Shown piece by piece: positions 12,147 to 24,431 of a stretch of DNA of 64,000 nt. Source of the DNA: Crossaster papposus (taxonomy: Eukaryota > Echinodermata > Asteroidea > Velatida > Solasteridae); the NCBI GenBank assembly GCA_037893245.1, contig JBAIAA010000878.1, positions 62,001 through 126,000 on the forward strand. The letters run 5' to 3'. Numbering within the stretch: position 1 is the first letter of the stretch; each line of letters begins with the position of its first letter. The translations under genes were made by a program, and so were the position numbers. The notes under the pieces are model-generated. The model made no database searches. It was not told the origin of the DNA and was given only the letters and a program-made list of their open reading frames with translations.

Positions 12147-12920
12147 TATGTAGTAGTAGGGATATGCCGATTGTAGACCAAATCTTAAATATGTAGTAGT
12201 ATGGATATGCCGATTGTAGACCAAATCTTAAATATGTAGTAGTAGGGATATGCCGATTGTAGACCAAATCTTAAATATGTAGTAGTAGGGATATGCCGAT
12301 TGTAGACCAAATCTTAAATATGTAGTAGTAGGGATATGCCGATTGTAGACCAAATCTTAAATATGTAGTAGTAGGGATATGCCGATTGTAGACCAAATCT
12401 TAAATATGTAGTAGTAGGGATATGCCGATTGTAGACCAAATCTTAAATATGTAGTAGTAGGGATATGCCGATTGTAGACCAAATCTTAAATATGTAGTAG
12501 TAGGGATATGCCGATTGTAGACCAAATCTTAAATATGTAGTAGTAGGGATATGCCGATTGTAGACCAAATCTTAAATATGTAGTTGTAGGGATATGCCGA
12601 TTGTAGACCAAATCTTAAATATGTAGTAGTAGGGATATGCCGATTGTAGACCAAATCTTAAATATGTAGTAGTAGGAATATGCCGATTGTAGACCAAATC
12701 TTAAATATGTAGTAGTAGGGATATGCCGATTGTAGACCAAATCTTAAATATGTAGTTGTAGGGATATGCCGATTGTAGACCAAATCTTAAATATGTAGTA
12801 GTAGGGATGTGCCGATTGTAGACCAAATCTTAAATATGTAGTAGTAGGGATATGCCGATTGTAGACCAAATATTAAATATGTAGTAGTAGGGATATGCCG
12901 ATTGTAGACCAAATCTTAAA

Positions 12921-12996
12921 AAAACTCAATTTGATCTGATAACAAAACAAACTCACATTTATTATTATGTAAAGGGAAAGAAGTGTGCAGTAGAAA
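12921..12996 (+). repeat. Truncated module 2
   Basis: Same break point as the copy at 10775, same 45-bp linker, and again followed by a TATACC monomer. It is a copy of the same event, not an independent deletion. Confidence 0.93.
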
Positions 12997-15029
12997 TATG
13001 TAGTAGTAGGGATATGCCGATTGTATACCAAATCTTAAATATGTAGTAGTAGGGATATGCCGATTGTAGACCAAATCTTAAATATGTAGTAGTAGGGATA
13101 TGCCGATTGTAGACCAAATCTTAAATATGTAGTTGTAGGGATATGCCGATTGTAGACCAAATCTTAAATATGTAGTAGTAGGGATATGCCGATTGTAGAC
13201 CAAATCTTAAATATGTAGTAGTAGGGATATGCCGATTGTAGACCAAATATTAAATATGTAGTAGTAGGGATATGCCGATTGTAGACCAAATCTTAAATAT
13301 GTAGTAGAAGGGATATGCCGATTGTAGACCAAATCTTAAATTTGTAGTAGTAGGGATATGCCGATTGTAGACCAAATCTTAAATATGTAGTAGTAGGGAT
13401 ATGCCGATTGTAGACCAAATCTTAAATATGTAGTAGTAGGGATATGCCGATTGTAGACCAAATCTTAAATATGTAGTAGTAGGGATATGCCGATTGTAGA
13501 CCAAATCTTAAATATGTAGTAGTAGGGATATGCCGATTGTAGACCAAATCTTAAATATGTAGTAGTAGGGATATGCCGATTGTAGACCAAATCTTAAATA
13601 TGTAGTAGTAGGGATATGCCGATTGTAGACCAAATCTTAAATATGTAGTTGTAGGGATATGCCGATTGTAGACCAAATATTAAATATGTAGTAGTAGGGA
13701 TATGCCGATTGTAGACCAAATCTTAAATATGTAGTAGTAGGGATATGCCGATTGTAGACCAAATATTAAATATGTAGTAGTAGGGATATGCCGATTGTAG
13801 ACCAAATCTTAAATATGTAGTAGTAGGGATATGCCGATTGTAGACCAAATCTTAAAAAACTCAATTTGATCTGATAACAAAACAAACTCACATTTATTAT
13901 TATGTAAAGGGAAAGAAGTGTGCAGTAGAAATAAACACCTGATGTGGGAACAAGCCCTCGAGTTAAATATGTAAAGGGAAAGAAGTGTGCAGTAGAAATA
14001 AACACCTGATGTGGGAACAAGCCCTCGAGTTAAATATGTAGTAGTAGGGATATGCCGATTGTAGACCAAATCTTAAATATGTAGTAGTAGGGATATGCCG
14101 ATTGTAGACCAAATCTTAAATATGTAGTAGAAGGGATATGCCGATTGAAGACCAAATCTTAAATATGTAGTAGTAGGGATATGCCGATTGTAGACCAAAT
14201 CTTAAATATGTAGTAGTAGGGATATGCCGATTGTAGACCAAATCTTAAATATGTAGTAGTAGGGATATGCCGATTGTAGACCAAATCTTAAATATGTAGT
14301 AGTAGGGATATGCCGATTGTAGACCAAATCTTAAATATGTAGTAGTAGGGATATGCCGATTGTAGACCAAATCTTAAATATGTAGTAGTAGGGATATGCC
14401 GATTGTAGACCAAATCTTAAATATGTAGTAGTAGGGATATGCCGATTGTAGACCAAATCTTAAATATGTAGTAGTAGGGATATGCCGATTGTAGACCAAA
14501 TCTTAAATATGTAGTTGTAGGGATATGCCGATTGTAGACCAAATCTTAAATATGTAGTAGTAGGGATATGCCGATTGTAGACCAAATCTTAAATATGTAG
14601 TAGTAGGAATATGCCGATTGTAGACCAAATCTTAAATATGTAGTAGTAGGGATATGCCGATTGTAGACCAAATCTTAAATATGTAGTTGTAGGGATATGC
14701 CGATTGTAGACCAAATCTTAAATATGTAGTAGTAGGGATGTGCCGATTGTAGACCAAATCTTAAATATGTAGTAGTAGGGATATGCCGATTGTAGACCAA
14801 ATCTTAAATATGTAGTAGTAGGGATATGCCGATTGTAGACCAAATCTTAAAAAACTCAATTTGATCTGATAACAAAACAAACTCACATTTATTATTATGT
14901 AAAGGGAAAGAAGTGTGCAGTAGAAATAAACACCTGATGTGGGAACAAGCCCTCGAGTTAAATATGTAAAGGGAAAGAAGTGTGCAGTAGAAATAAACAC
15001 CTGATGTGGGAACAAGCCCTCGAGTTAAA

Positions 15030-18000
15030 TATGTAGTAGTAGGGATATGCCGATTGTAGACCAAATCTTAAATATGTAGTAGTAGGGATATGCCGATTGT
15101 AGACCAAATCTTAAATATGTAGTAGAAGGGATATGCCGATTGTAGACCAAATCTTAAATATGTAGTAGTAGGGATATGCCGATTGTAGACCAAATCTTAA
15201 ATATGTAGTAGTAGGGATATGCCGATTGTAGACCAAATCTTAAATATGTAGTAGTAGGGATATGCCGATTGTAGACCAAATCTTAAATATGTAGTAGTAG
15301 GGATATGCCGATTGTAGACCAAATCTTAAATATGTAGTAGTAGGGATATGCCGATTGTAGACCAAATCTTAAATATGTAGTAGTAGGGATAAGCCGATTG
15401 TATACCAAATCTTAAATATGTAGTAGTAGGGATATGCCGATTGTAGACCAAATCTTAAATATGTAGTAGTAGGGATATGCCGATTGTAGACCAAATCTTA
15501 AATATGTAGTAGTAGGGATATGCCGATTGTAGACCAAATCTTAAATATGTAGTAGTAGGGATATGCCGATTGTAGACCAAATCTTAAATATGTAGTAGTA
15601 GGGATATGCCGATTGTAGACCAAATCTTAAATATGTAGTAGTAGGGATATGCCGATTGTAGACCAAATCTTAAATATGTAGTTGTAGGGATATGCCGATT
15701 GTAGACCAAATCTTAAATATGTAGTAGTAGGGATATGCCGATTGTAGACCAAATCTTAAATATGTAGCAGTAGGGATATGCCGATTGTAGACCAAATATT
15801 AAATATGTAGTAGTAGTGATATGCCGATTGTAGACCAAATCTTAAATATGTAGTAGTAGGGATATGCCGATTGTAGACCAAATCTTAAATATGTAGTAGT
15901 AGGGATATGCCGATTGTAGACCAAATCTTAAATATGTAGTAGTAGGGATATGCCGATTGTAGACCAAATCTTAAAAAACTCAATTTGATCTGATAACAAA
16001 ACAAACTCACATTTATTATTATGTAAAGGGAAAGAAGTGTGCAGTAGAAATAAACACCTGATGTGGGAACAAGCCCTCGAGTTAAATATGTAAAGGGAAA
16101 GAAGTGTGCAGTAGAAATAAACACCTGATGTGGGAACAAGCCATCGAGTTAAATATGTAGTAGTAGGGATATGCCGATTGTAGACCAAATCTTAAATATG
16201 TAGTAGTAGGGATATGCCGATTGTAGACCAAATCTTAAATATGTAGTAGAAGGGATATGCCGATTGTAGACCAAATCTTAAATATGTAGTAGTAGGGATA
16301 TGCCGATTGTAGACCAAATCTTAAATATGTAGTAGTAGGGATATGCCGATTGTAGACCAAATCTTAAAAAACTCAATTTGATCTGATAACAAAACAAACT
16401 CACATTTATTATTATGTAAAGGGAAAGAAGTGTGCAGTAGAAATAAACACCTGATGTGGGAACAAGCCCTCGAGTTAAATATGTAAAGGGAAAGAAGTGT
16501 GCAGTAGAAATAAACACCTGATGTGGGAACAAGCCCTCGAGTTAAATATGTAGTAGTAGGGATATGCCGATTGTAGACCAAATCTTAAATATGTAGTAGT
16601 AGGGATATGCCGATTGTAGACCAAATCTTAAATATGTAGTAGTAGGGATATGCCGATTGTAGACCAAATCTTAAATATGTAGTAGTAGGGATATGCCGAT
16701 TGTAGACCAAATCTTAAATATGTAGTAGTAGGGATATGCCGATTGTAGACCAAATCTTAAATATGTAGTAGTAGGGATATGCCGATTGTAGACCAAATCT
16801 TAAATATGTAGTAGTAGGGATATGCCGATTGTAGACCAAATCTTAAAAAAACTCAATTTGATCTGATAACAAAACAAACTCACATTTATTATTATGTAAA
16901 GGGAAAGAAGTGTGCAGTAGAAATATGTAGTAGTAGGGATATGCCGATTGTATACCAAATCTTAAATATGTAGTAGTAGGGATATGCCGATTGTAGACCA
17001 AATCTTAAATATGTAGTAGTAGGGATATGCCGATTGTAGACCAAATCTTAAATATGTAGTTGTAGGGATATGCCGATTGTAGACCAAATCTTAAATATGT
17101 AGTAGTAGGGATATGCCGATTGTAGACCAAATCTTAAATATGTAGTAGTAGGGATATGCCGATTGTAGACCAAATATTAAATATGTAGTAGTAGGGATAT
17201 GCCGATTGTAGACCAAATCTTAAATATGTAGTAGAAGGGATATGCCGATTGTAGACCAAATCTTAAATATGTAGTAGTAGGGATATGCCGATTGTAGACC
17301 AAATCTTAAATATGTAGTAGTAGGGATATGCCGATTGTAGACCAAATCTTAAATATGTAGTAGTAGGGATATGCCGATTGTAGACCAAATCTTAAATATG
17401 TAGTAGTAGGGATATGCCGATTGTAGACCAAATCTTAAATATGTAGTAGTAGGGATATGCCGATTGTAGACCAAATCTTAAATATGTAGTAGTAGGGATA
17501 TGCCGATTGTAGACCAAATCTTAAATATGTAGTAGTAGGGATATGCCGATTGTAGACCAAATCTTAAATATGTAGTTGTAGGGATATGCCGATTGTAGAC
17601 CAAATATTAAATATGTAGTAGTAGGGATATGCCGATTGTAGACCAAATCTTAAATATGTAGTAGTAGGGATATGCCGATTGTAGACCAAATATTAAATAT
17701 GTAGTAGTAGGGATATGCCGATTGTAGACCAAATCTTAAATATGTAGTAGTAGGGATATGCCGATTGTAGACCAAATCTTAAAAAACTCAATTTGATCTG
17801 ATAACAAAACAAACTCACATTTATTATTATGTAAAGGGAAAGAAGTGTGCAGTAGAAATAAACACCTGATGTGGGAACAAGCCCTCGAGTTAAATATGTA
17901 AAGGGAAAGAAGTGTGCAGTAGAAATAAACACCTGATGTGGGAACAAGCCCTCGAGTTAAATATGTAGTAGTAGGGATATGCCGATTGTAGACCAAATCT

Positions 18001-18956
18001 TAAATATGTAGTAGTAGGGATATGCCGATTGTAGACCAAATCTTAAATATGTAGTAGAAGGGATATGCCGATTGTAGACCAAATCTTAAATATGTAGTAG
18101 TAGGGATATGCCGATTGTAGACCAAATCTTAAATATGTAGTAGTAGGGATATGCCGATTGTAGACCAAATCTTAAATATGTAGTAGTAGGGATATGCCGA
18201 TTGTAGACCAAATCTTAAATATGTAGTAGTAGGGATATGCCGATTGTATACCAAATCTTAAATATGTAGTAGTAGGGATATGCCGATTGTAGACCAAATC
18301 TTAAATATGTAGTAGTAGGGATATGCCGATTGTAGACCAAATCTTAAATATGTAGCAGTAGGGATATGCCGATTGTAGACCAAATATTAAATATGTAGTA
18401 GTAGTGATATGCCGATTGTAGACCAAATCTTAAATATGTAGTAGTAGGGATATGCCGATTGTAGACCAAATCTTAAATATGTAGTAGTAGGGATATGCCG
18501 ATTGTAGACCAAATCTTAAATATGTAGTAGTAGGGATATGCCGATTGTAGACCAAATCTTAAAAAACTCAATTTGATCTGATAACAAAACAAACTCACAT
18601 TTATTATTATGTAAAGGGAAAGAAGTGTGCAGTAGAAATAAACACCTGATGTGGGAACAAGCCCTCGAGTTAAATATGTAAAGGGAAAGAAGTGTGCAGT
18701 AGAAATAAACACCTGATGTCGGAACAAGCCATCGAGTTAAATATGTAGTAGTAGGGATATGCCGATTGTAGACCAAATCTTAAATATGTAGTAGTAGGGA
18801 TATGCCGATTGTAGACCAAATCTTAAATATGTAGTAGAAGGGATATGCCGATTGTAGACCAAATCTTAAATATGTAGTAGTAGGGATATGCCGATTGTAG
18901 ACCAAATCTTAAATATGTAGTAGTAGGGATATGCCGATTGTAGACCAAATCTTAAA
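15030..18956 (+). repeat. Monomer array with modules, 15-19 kb
   Basis: Double modules at 15976-16153, 16369-16546, 17784-17961 and 18564-18741, plus the truncated module at 16848. The modules at 15976 and 18564 carry ATCGAG in place of CTCGAG in the second 67-bp unit, and each is followed five monomers later by a normal module. The second unit at 18675-18741 also has GATGTCGG. Confidence 0.9.
16848..16923 (+). repeat. Truncated module 3
   Basis: Identical break (GTAGAAA to TATGTAG), 45-bp linker, followed by a TATACC monomer. It lies seven monomers after the double module at 16369-16546. Confidence 0.93.
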
Positions 18957-20935
18957 AAACTCAATTTGATCTGATAACAAAACAAACTCACATTTATTAT
19001 TATGTAAAGGGAAAGAAGTGTGCAGTAGAAATAAACACCTGATGTGGGAACAAGCCCTCGAGTTAAATATGTAAAGGGAAAGAAGTGTGCAGTAGAAATA
19101 AACACCTGATGTGGGAACAAGCCCTCGAGTTAAATATGTAGTAGTAGGGATATGCCGATTGTAGACCAAATCTTAAATATGTAGTAGTAGGGATATGCCG
19201 ATTGTAGACCAAATCTTAAATATGTAGTAGTAGGGATATGCCGATTGTAGACCAAATCTTAAATATGTAGTAGTAGGGATATGCCGATTGTAGACCAAAT
19301 CTTAAATATGTAGTAGTAGGGATATGCCGATTGTAGACCAAATCTTAAATATGTAGTAGTAGGGATATGCCGATTGTAGACCAAATCTTAAATATGTAGT
19401 TGTAGGGATATGCCGATTGTAGACCAAATCTTAAATATGTAGTAGTAGGGATATGCCGATTGTAGACCAAATCTTAAATATGTAGTAGTAGGGATATGCC
19501 GATTGTAGACCAAATATTAAATATGTAGTAGTAGGGATATGCCGATTGTAGACCAAATCTTAAATATGTAGTAGTAGGGATATGCCGATTGTAGACCAAA
19601 TCTTAAAAAACTCAATTTGATCTGATAACAAAACAAACTCACATTTATTATTATGTAAAGGGAAAGAAGTGTGCAGTAGAAATAAACACCTGATGTGGGA
19701 ACAAGCCCTCGAGTTAAATATGTAAAGGGAAAGAAGTGTGCAGTAGAAATAAACACCTGATGTGGGAACAAGCCCTCGAGTTAAATATGTAGTAGTAGGG
19801 ATATGCCGATTGTAGACCAAATCTTAAATATGTAGTAGTAGGGATATGCCGATTGTAGACCAAATCTTAAATATGTAGTAGAAGGGATATGCCGATTGTA
19901 GACCAAATCTTAAATATGTAGTAGTAGGGATATGCCGATTGTAGACCAAATCTTAAATATGTAGTAGTAGGGATATGCCGATTGTAGACCAAATCTTAAA
20001 AAACTCAATTTGATCTGATAACAAAACAAACTCACATTTATTATTATGTAAAGGGAAAGAAGTGTGCAGTAGAAATATGTAGTAGTAGGGATATGCCGAT
20101 TGTATACCAAATCTTAAATATGTAGTAGTAGGGATATGCCGATTGTAGACCAAATCTTAAATATGTAGTAGTAGGGATATGCCGATTGTAGACCAAATCT
20201 TAAATATGTAGTTGTAGGGATATGCCGATTGTAGACCAAATCTTAAATATGTAGTAGTAGGGATATGCCGATTGTAGACCAAATCTTAAATATGTAGTAG
20301 TAGGGATATGCCGATTGTAGACCAAATATTAAATATGTAGTAGTAGGGATATGCCGATTGTAGACCAAATCTTAAATATGTAGTAGAGGGGATATGCCGA
20401 TTGTAGACCAAATCTTAAATATGTAGTAGTAGGGATATGCCGATTGTAGACCAAATCTTAAATATGTAGTAGTAGGGATATGCCGATTGTAGACCAAATC
20501 TTAAATATGTAGTAGTAGGGATATGCCGATTGTAGACCAAATCTTAAATATGTAGTAGTAGGGATATGCCGATTGTAGACCAAATCTTAAATATGTAGTA
20601 GTAGGGATATGCCGATTGTAGACCAAATCTTAAATATGTAGTAGTAGGGATATGCCGATTGTAGACCAAATCTTAAATATGTAGTAGTAGGGATATGCCG
20701 ATTGTAGACCAAATCTTAAATATGTAGTTGTAGGGATATGCCGATTGTAGACCAAATATTAAATATGTAGTAGTAGGGATATGCCGATTGTAGACCAAAT
20801 CTTAAATATGTAGTAGTAGGGATATGCCGATTGTAGACCAAATATTAAATATGTAGTAGTAGGGATATGCCGATTGTAGACCAAATCTTAAATATGTAGT
20901 AGTAGGGATATGCCGATTGTAGACCAAATCTTAAA
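18957..20935 (+). repeat. 1,979-bp higher-order repeat, copy 1
   Basis: Contains double modules at 18957-19134 and 19608-19785 and the truncated module at 20001-20075, with spacers of 11, 5 and 20 monomers. A private change (TAGAGGGG for TAGAAGGG near 20390) separates it from copy 2. Confidence 0.92.
20001..20075 (+). repeat. Truncated module 4
   Basis: Same break and TATACC neighbour, but the linker is the 44-bp form, distinguishing copies 4-6 from copies 1-3. It lies five monomers after the double module at 19608-19785. Confidence 0.93.
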
Positions 20936-22914
20936 AAACTCAATTTGATCTGATAACAAAACAAACTCACATTTATTATTATGTAAAGGGAAAGAAGTGT
21001 GCAGTAGAAATAAACACCTGATGTGGGAACAAGCCCTCGAGTTAAATATGTAAAGGGAAAGAAGTGTGCAGTAGAAATAAACACCTGATGTGGGAACAAG
21101 CCCTCGAGTTAAATATGTAGTAGTAGGGATATGCCGATTGTAGACCAAATCTTAAATATGTAGTAGTAGGGATATGCCGATTGTAGACCAAATCTTAAAT
21201 ATGTAGTAGAAGGGATATGCCGATTGTAGACCAAATCTTAAATATGTAGTAGTAGGGATATGCCGATTGTAGACCAAATCTTAAATATGTAGTAGTAGGG
21301 ATATGCCGATTGTAGACCAAATCTTAAATATGTAGTAGTAGGGATATGCCGATTGTAGACCAAATCTTAAATATGTAGTAGTAGGGATATGCCGATTGTA
21401 GACCAAATCTTAAATATGTAGTAGTAGGGATATGCCGATTGTAGACCAAATCTTAAATATGTAGTAGTAGGGATATGCCGATTGTAGACCAAATATTAAA
21501 TATGTAGTAGTAGGGATATGCCGATTGTAGACCAAATCTTAAATATGTAGTAGTAGGGATATGCCGATTGTAGACCAAATCTTAAAAAACTCAATTTGAT
21601 CTGATAACAAAACAAACTCACATTTATTATTATGTAAAGGGAAAGAAGTGTGCAGTAGAAATAAACACCTGATGTGGGAACAAGCCCTCGAGTTAAATAT
21701 GTAAAGGGAAAGAAGTGTGCAGTAGAAATAAACACCTGATGTGGGAACAAGCCCTCGAGTTAAATATGTAGTAGTAGGGATATGCCGATTGTAGACCAAA
21801 TCTTAAATATGTAGTAGTAGGGATATGCCGATTGTAGACCAAATCTTAAATATGTAGTAGAAGGGATATGCCGATTGTAGACCAAATCTTAAATATGTAG
21901 TAGTAGGGATATGCCGATTGTAGACCAAATCTTAAATATGTAGTAGTAGGGATATGCCGATTGTAGACCAAATCTTAAAAAACTCAATTTGATCTGATAA
22001 CAAAACAAACTCACATTTATTATTATGTAAAGGGAAAGAAGTGTGCAGTAGAAATATGTAGTAGTAGGGATATGCCGATTGTATACCAAATCTTAAATAT
22101 GTAGTAGTAGGGATATGCCGATTGTAGACCAAATCTTAAATATGTAGTAGTAGGGATATGCCGATTGTAGACCAAATCTTAAATATGTAGTTGTAGGGAT
22201 ATGCCGATTGTAGACCAAATCTTAAATATGTAGTAGTAGGGATATGCCGATTGTAGACCAAATCTTAAATATGTAGTAGTAGGGATATGCCGATTGTAGA
22301 CCAAATATTAAATATGTAGTAGTAGGGATATGCCGATTGTAGACCAAATCTTAAATATGTAGTAGAAGGGATATGCCGATTGTAGACCAAATCTTAAATA
22401 TGTAGTAGTAGGGATATGCCGATTGTAGACCAAATCTTAAATATGTAGTAGTAGGGATATGCCGATTGTAGACCAAATCTTAAATATGTAGTAGTAGGGA
22501 TATGCCGATTGTAGACCAAATCTTAAATATGTAGTAGTAGGGATATGCCGATTGTAGACCAAATCTTAAATATGTAGTAGTAGGGATATGCCGATTGTAG
22601 ACCAAATCTTAAATATGTAGTAGTAGGGATATGCCGATTGTAGACCAAATCTTAAATATGTAGTAGTAGGGATATGCCGATTGTAGACCAAATCTTAAAT
22701 ATGTAGTTGTAGGGATATGCCGATTGTAGACCAAATATTAAATATGTAGTAGTAGGGATATGCCGATTGTAGACCAAATCTTAAATATGTAGTAGTAGGG
22801 ATATGCCGATTGTAGACCAAATATTAAATATGTAGTAGTAGGGATATGCCGATTGTAGACCAAATCTTAAATATGTAGTAGTAGGGATATGCCGATTGTA
22901 GACCAAATCTTAAA
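20936..22914 (+). repeat. 1,979-bp higher-order repeat, copy 2
   Basis: Modules at 20936-21113, 21587-21764 and 21980-22054 reproduce copy 1 at a constant 1,979-bp offset, including the truncated module and its TATACC neighbour. Tandem arrangement indicates unequal exchange between sister arrays. Confidence 0.92.
21980..22054 (+). repeat. Truncated module 5
   Basis: Copy of the element at 20001, exactly 1,979 bp downstream, as part of the 1,979-bp higher-order repeat. Confidence 0.93.
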
Positions 22915-24431
22915 AAACTCAATTTGATCTGATAACAAAACAAACTCACATTTATTATTATGTAAAGGGAAAGAAGTGTGCAGTAGAAATAAACACCTGA
23001 TGTGGGAACAAGCCCTCGAGTTAAATATGTAAAGGGAAAGAAGTGTGCAGTAGAAATAAACACCTGATGTGGGAACAAGCCCTCGAGTTAAATATGTAGT
23101 AGTAGGGATATGCCGATTGTAGACCAAATCTTAAATATGTAGTAGTAGGGATATGCCGATTGTAGACCAAATCTTAAATATGTAGTAGAAGGGATATGCC
23201 GATTGTAGACCAAATCTTAAATATGTAGTAGTAGGGATATGCCGATTGTAGACCAAATCTTAAATATGTAGTAGTAGGGATATGCCGATTGTAGACCAAA
23301 TCTTAAATATGTAGTAGTAGGGATATGCCGATTGTAGACCAAATCTTAAATATGTAGTAGTAGGGATATGCCGATTGTAGACCAAATCTTAAATATGTAG
23401 TAGTAGGGATATGCCGATTGTAGACCAAATCTTAAATATGTAGTAGTAGGGATATGCCGATTGTATACCAAATCTTAAATATGTAGTAGTAGGGATATGC
23501 CGATTGTAGACCAAATCTTAAATATGTAGTAGTAGGGATATGCCGATTGTAGACCAAATCTTAAATATGTAGTAGTAGGGATATGCCGATTGTAGACCAA
23601 ATCTTAAATATGTAGTAGTAGGGATATGCCGATTGTAGACCAAATCTTAAATATGTAGTAGTAGGGATATGCCGATTGTAGACCAAATCTTAAATATGTA
23701 GTAGTAGGGATATGCCGATTGTAGACCAAATCTTAAATATGTAGTTGTAGGGATATGCCGATTGTAGACCAAATCTTAAATATGTAGTAGTAGGGATATG
23801 CCGATTGTAGACCAAATCTTAAATATGTAGCAGTAGGGATATGCCGATTGTAGACCAAATATTAAATATGTAGTAGTAGTGATATGCCGATTGTAGACCA
23901 AATCTTAAATATGTAGTAGTAGGGATATGCCGATTGTAGACCAAATCTTAAATATGTAGTAGTAGGGATATGCCGATTGTAGACCAAATCTTAAATATGT
24001 AGTAGTAGGGATATGCCGATTGTAGACCAAATCTTAAAAAACTCAATTTGATCTGATAACAAAACAAACTCACATTTATTATTATGTAAAGGGAAAGAAG
24101 TGTGCAGTAGAAATAAACACCTGATGTGGGAACAAGCCCTCGAGTTAAATATGTAAAGGGAAAGAAGTGTGCAGTAGAAATAAACACCTGATGTGGGAAC
24201 AAGCCATCGAGTTAAATATGTAGTAGTAGGGATATGCCGATTGTAGACCAAATCTTAAATATGTAGTAGTAGGGATATGCCGATTGTAGACCAAATCTTA
24301 AATATGTAGTAGAAGGGATATGCCGATTGTAGACCAAATCTTAAATATGTAGTAGTAGGGATATGCCGATTGTAGACCAAATCTTAAATATGTAGTAGTA
24401 GGGATATGCCGATTGTAGACCAAATCTTAAA
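22915..24431 (+). repeat. Spacer block between 1,979-bp repeat copies
   Basis: Double modules at 22915-23092 and 24039-24216, 22 monomers apart. The second is an ATCGAG module. The long spacer has TATACC near 23465, TAGCAGTAG near 23830 and TAGTAGTGAT near 23877. The last two recur near 15769, 18356 and 27284 upstream of other ATCGAG modules, so they mark this cassette. Confidence 0.88.

Larger units (their letters stand above)
10851..15029 (+). repeat. Monomer array with modules, about 2.2-2.3 kb duplication
   Basis: Double modules lie at 11582-11759, 13857-14034 and 14852-15029, with a truncated module at 12921. Truncated-plus-double pairs (10775 with 11582; 12921 with 13857) and the GGGTTATG dimers (9829, 12061) repeat at offsets of 2,146, 2,275 and 2,232 bp. 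These differ by whole monomers, so gains and losses of 43-bp units have followed duplication. From here rightward TAGAAGG monomers appear as the third monomer after each double module. Confidence 0.85.
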
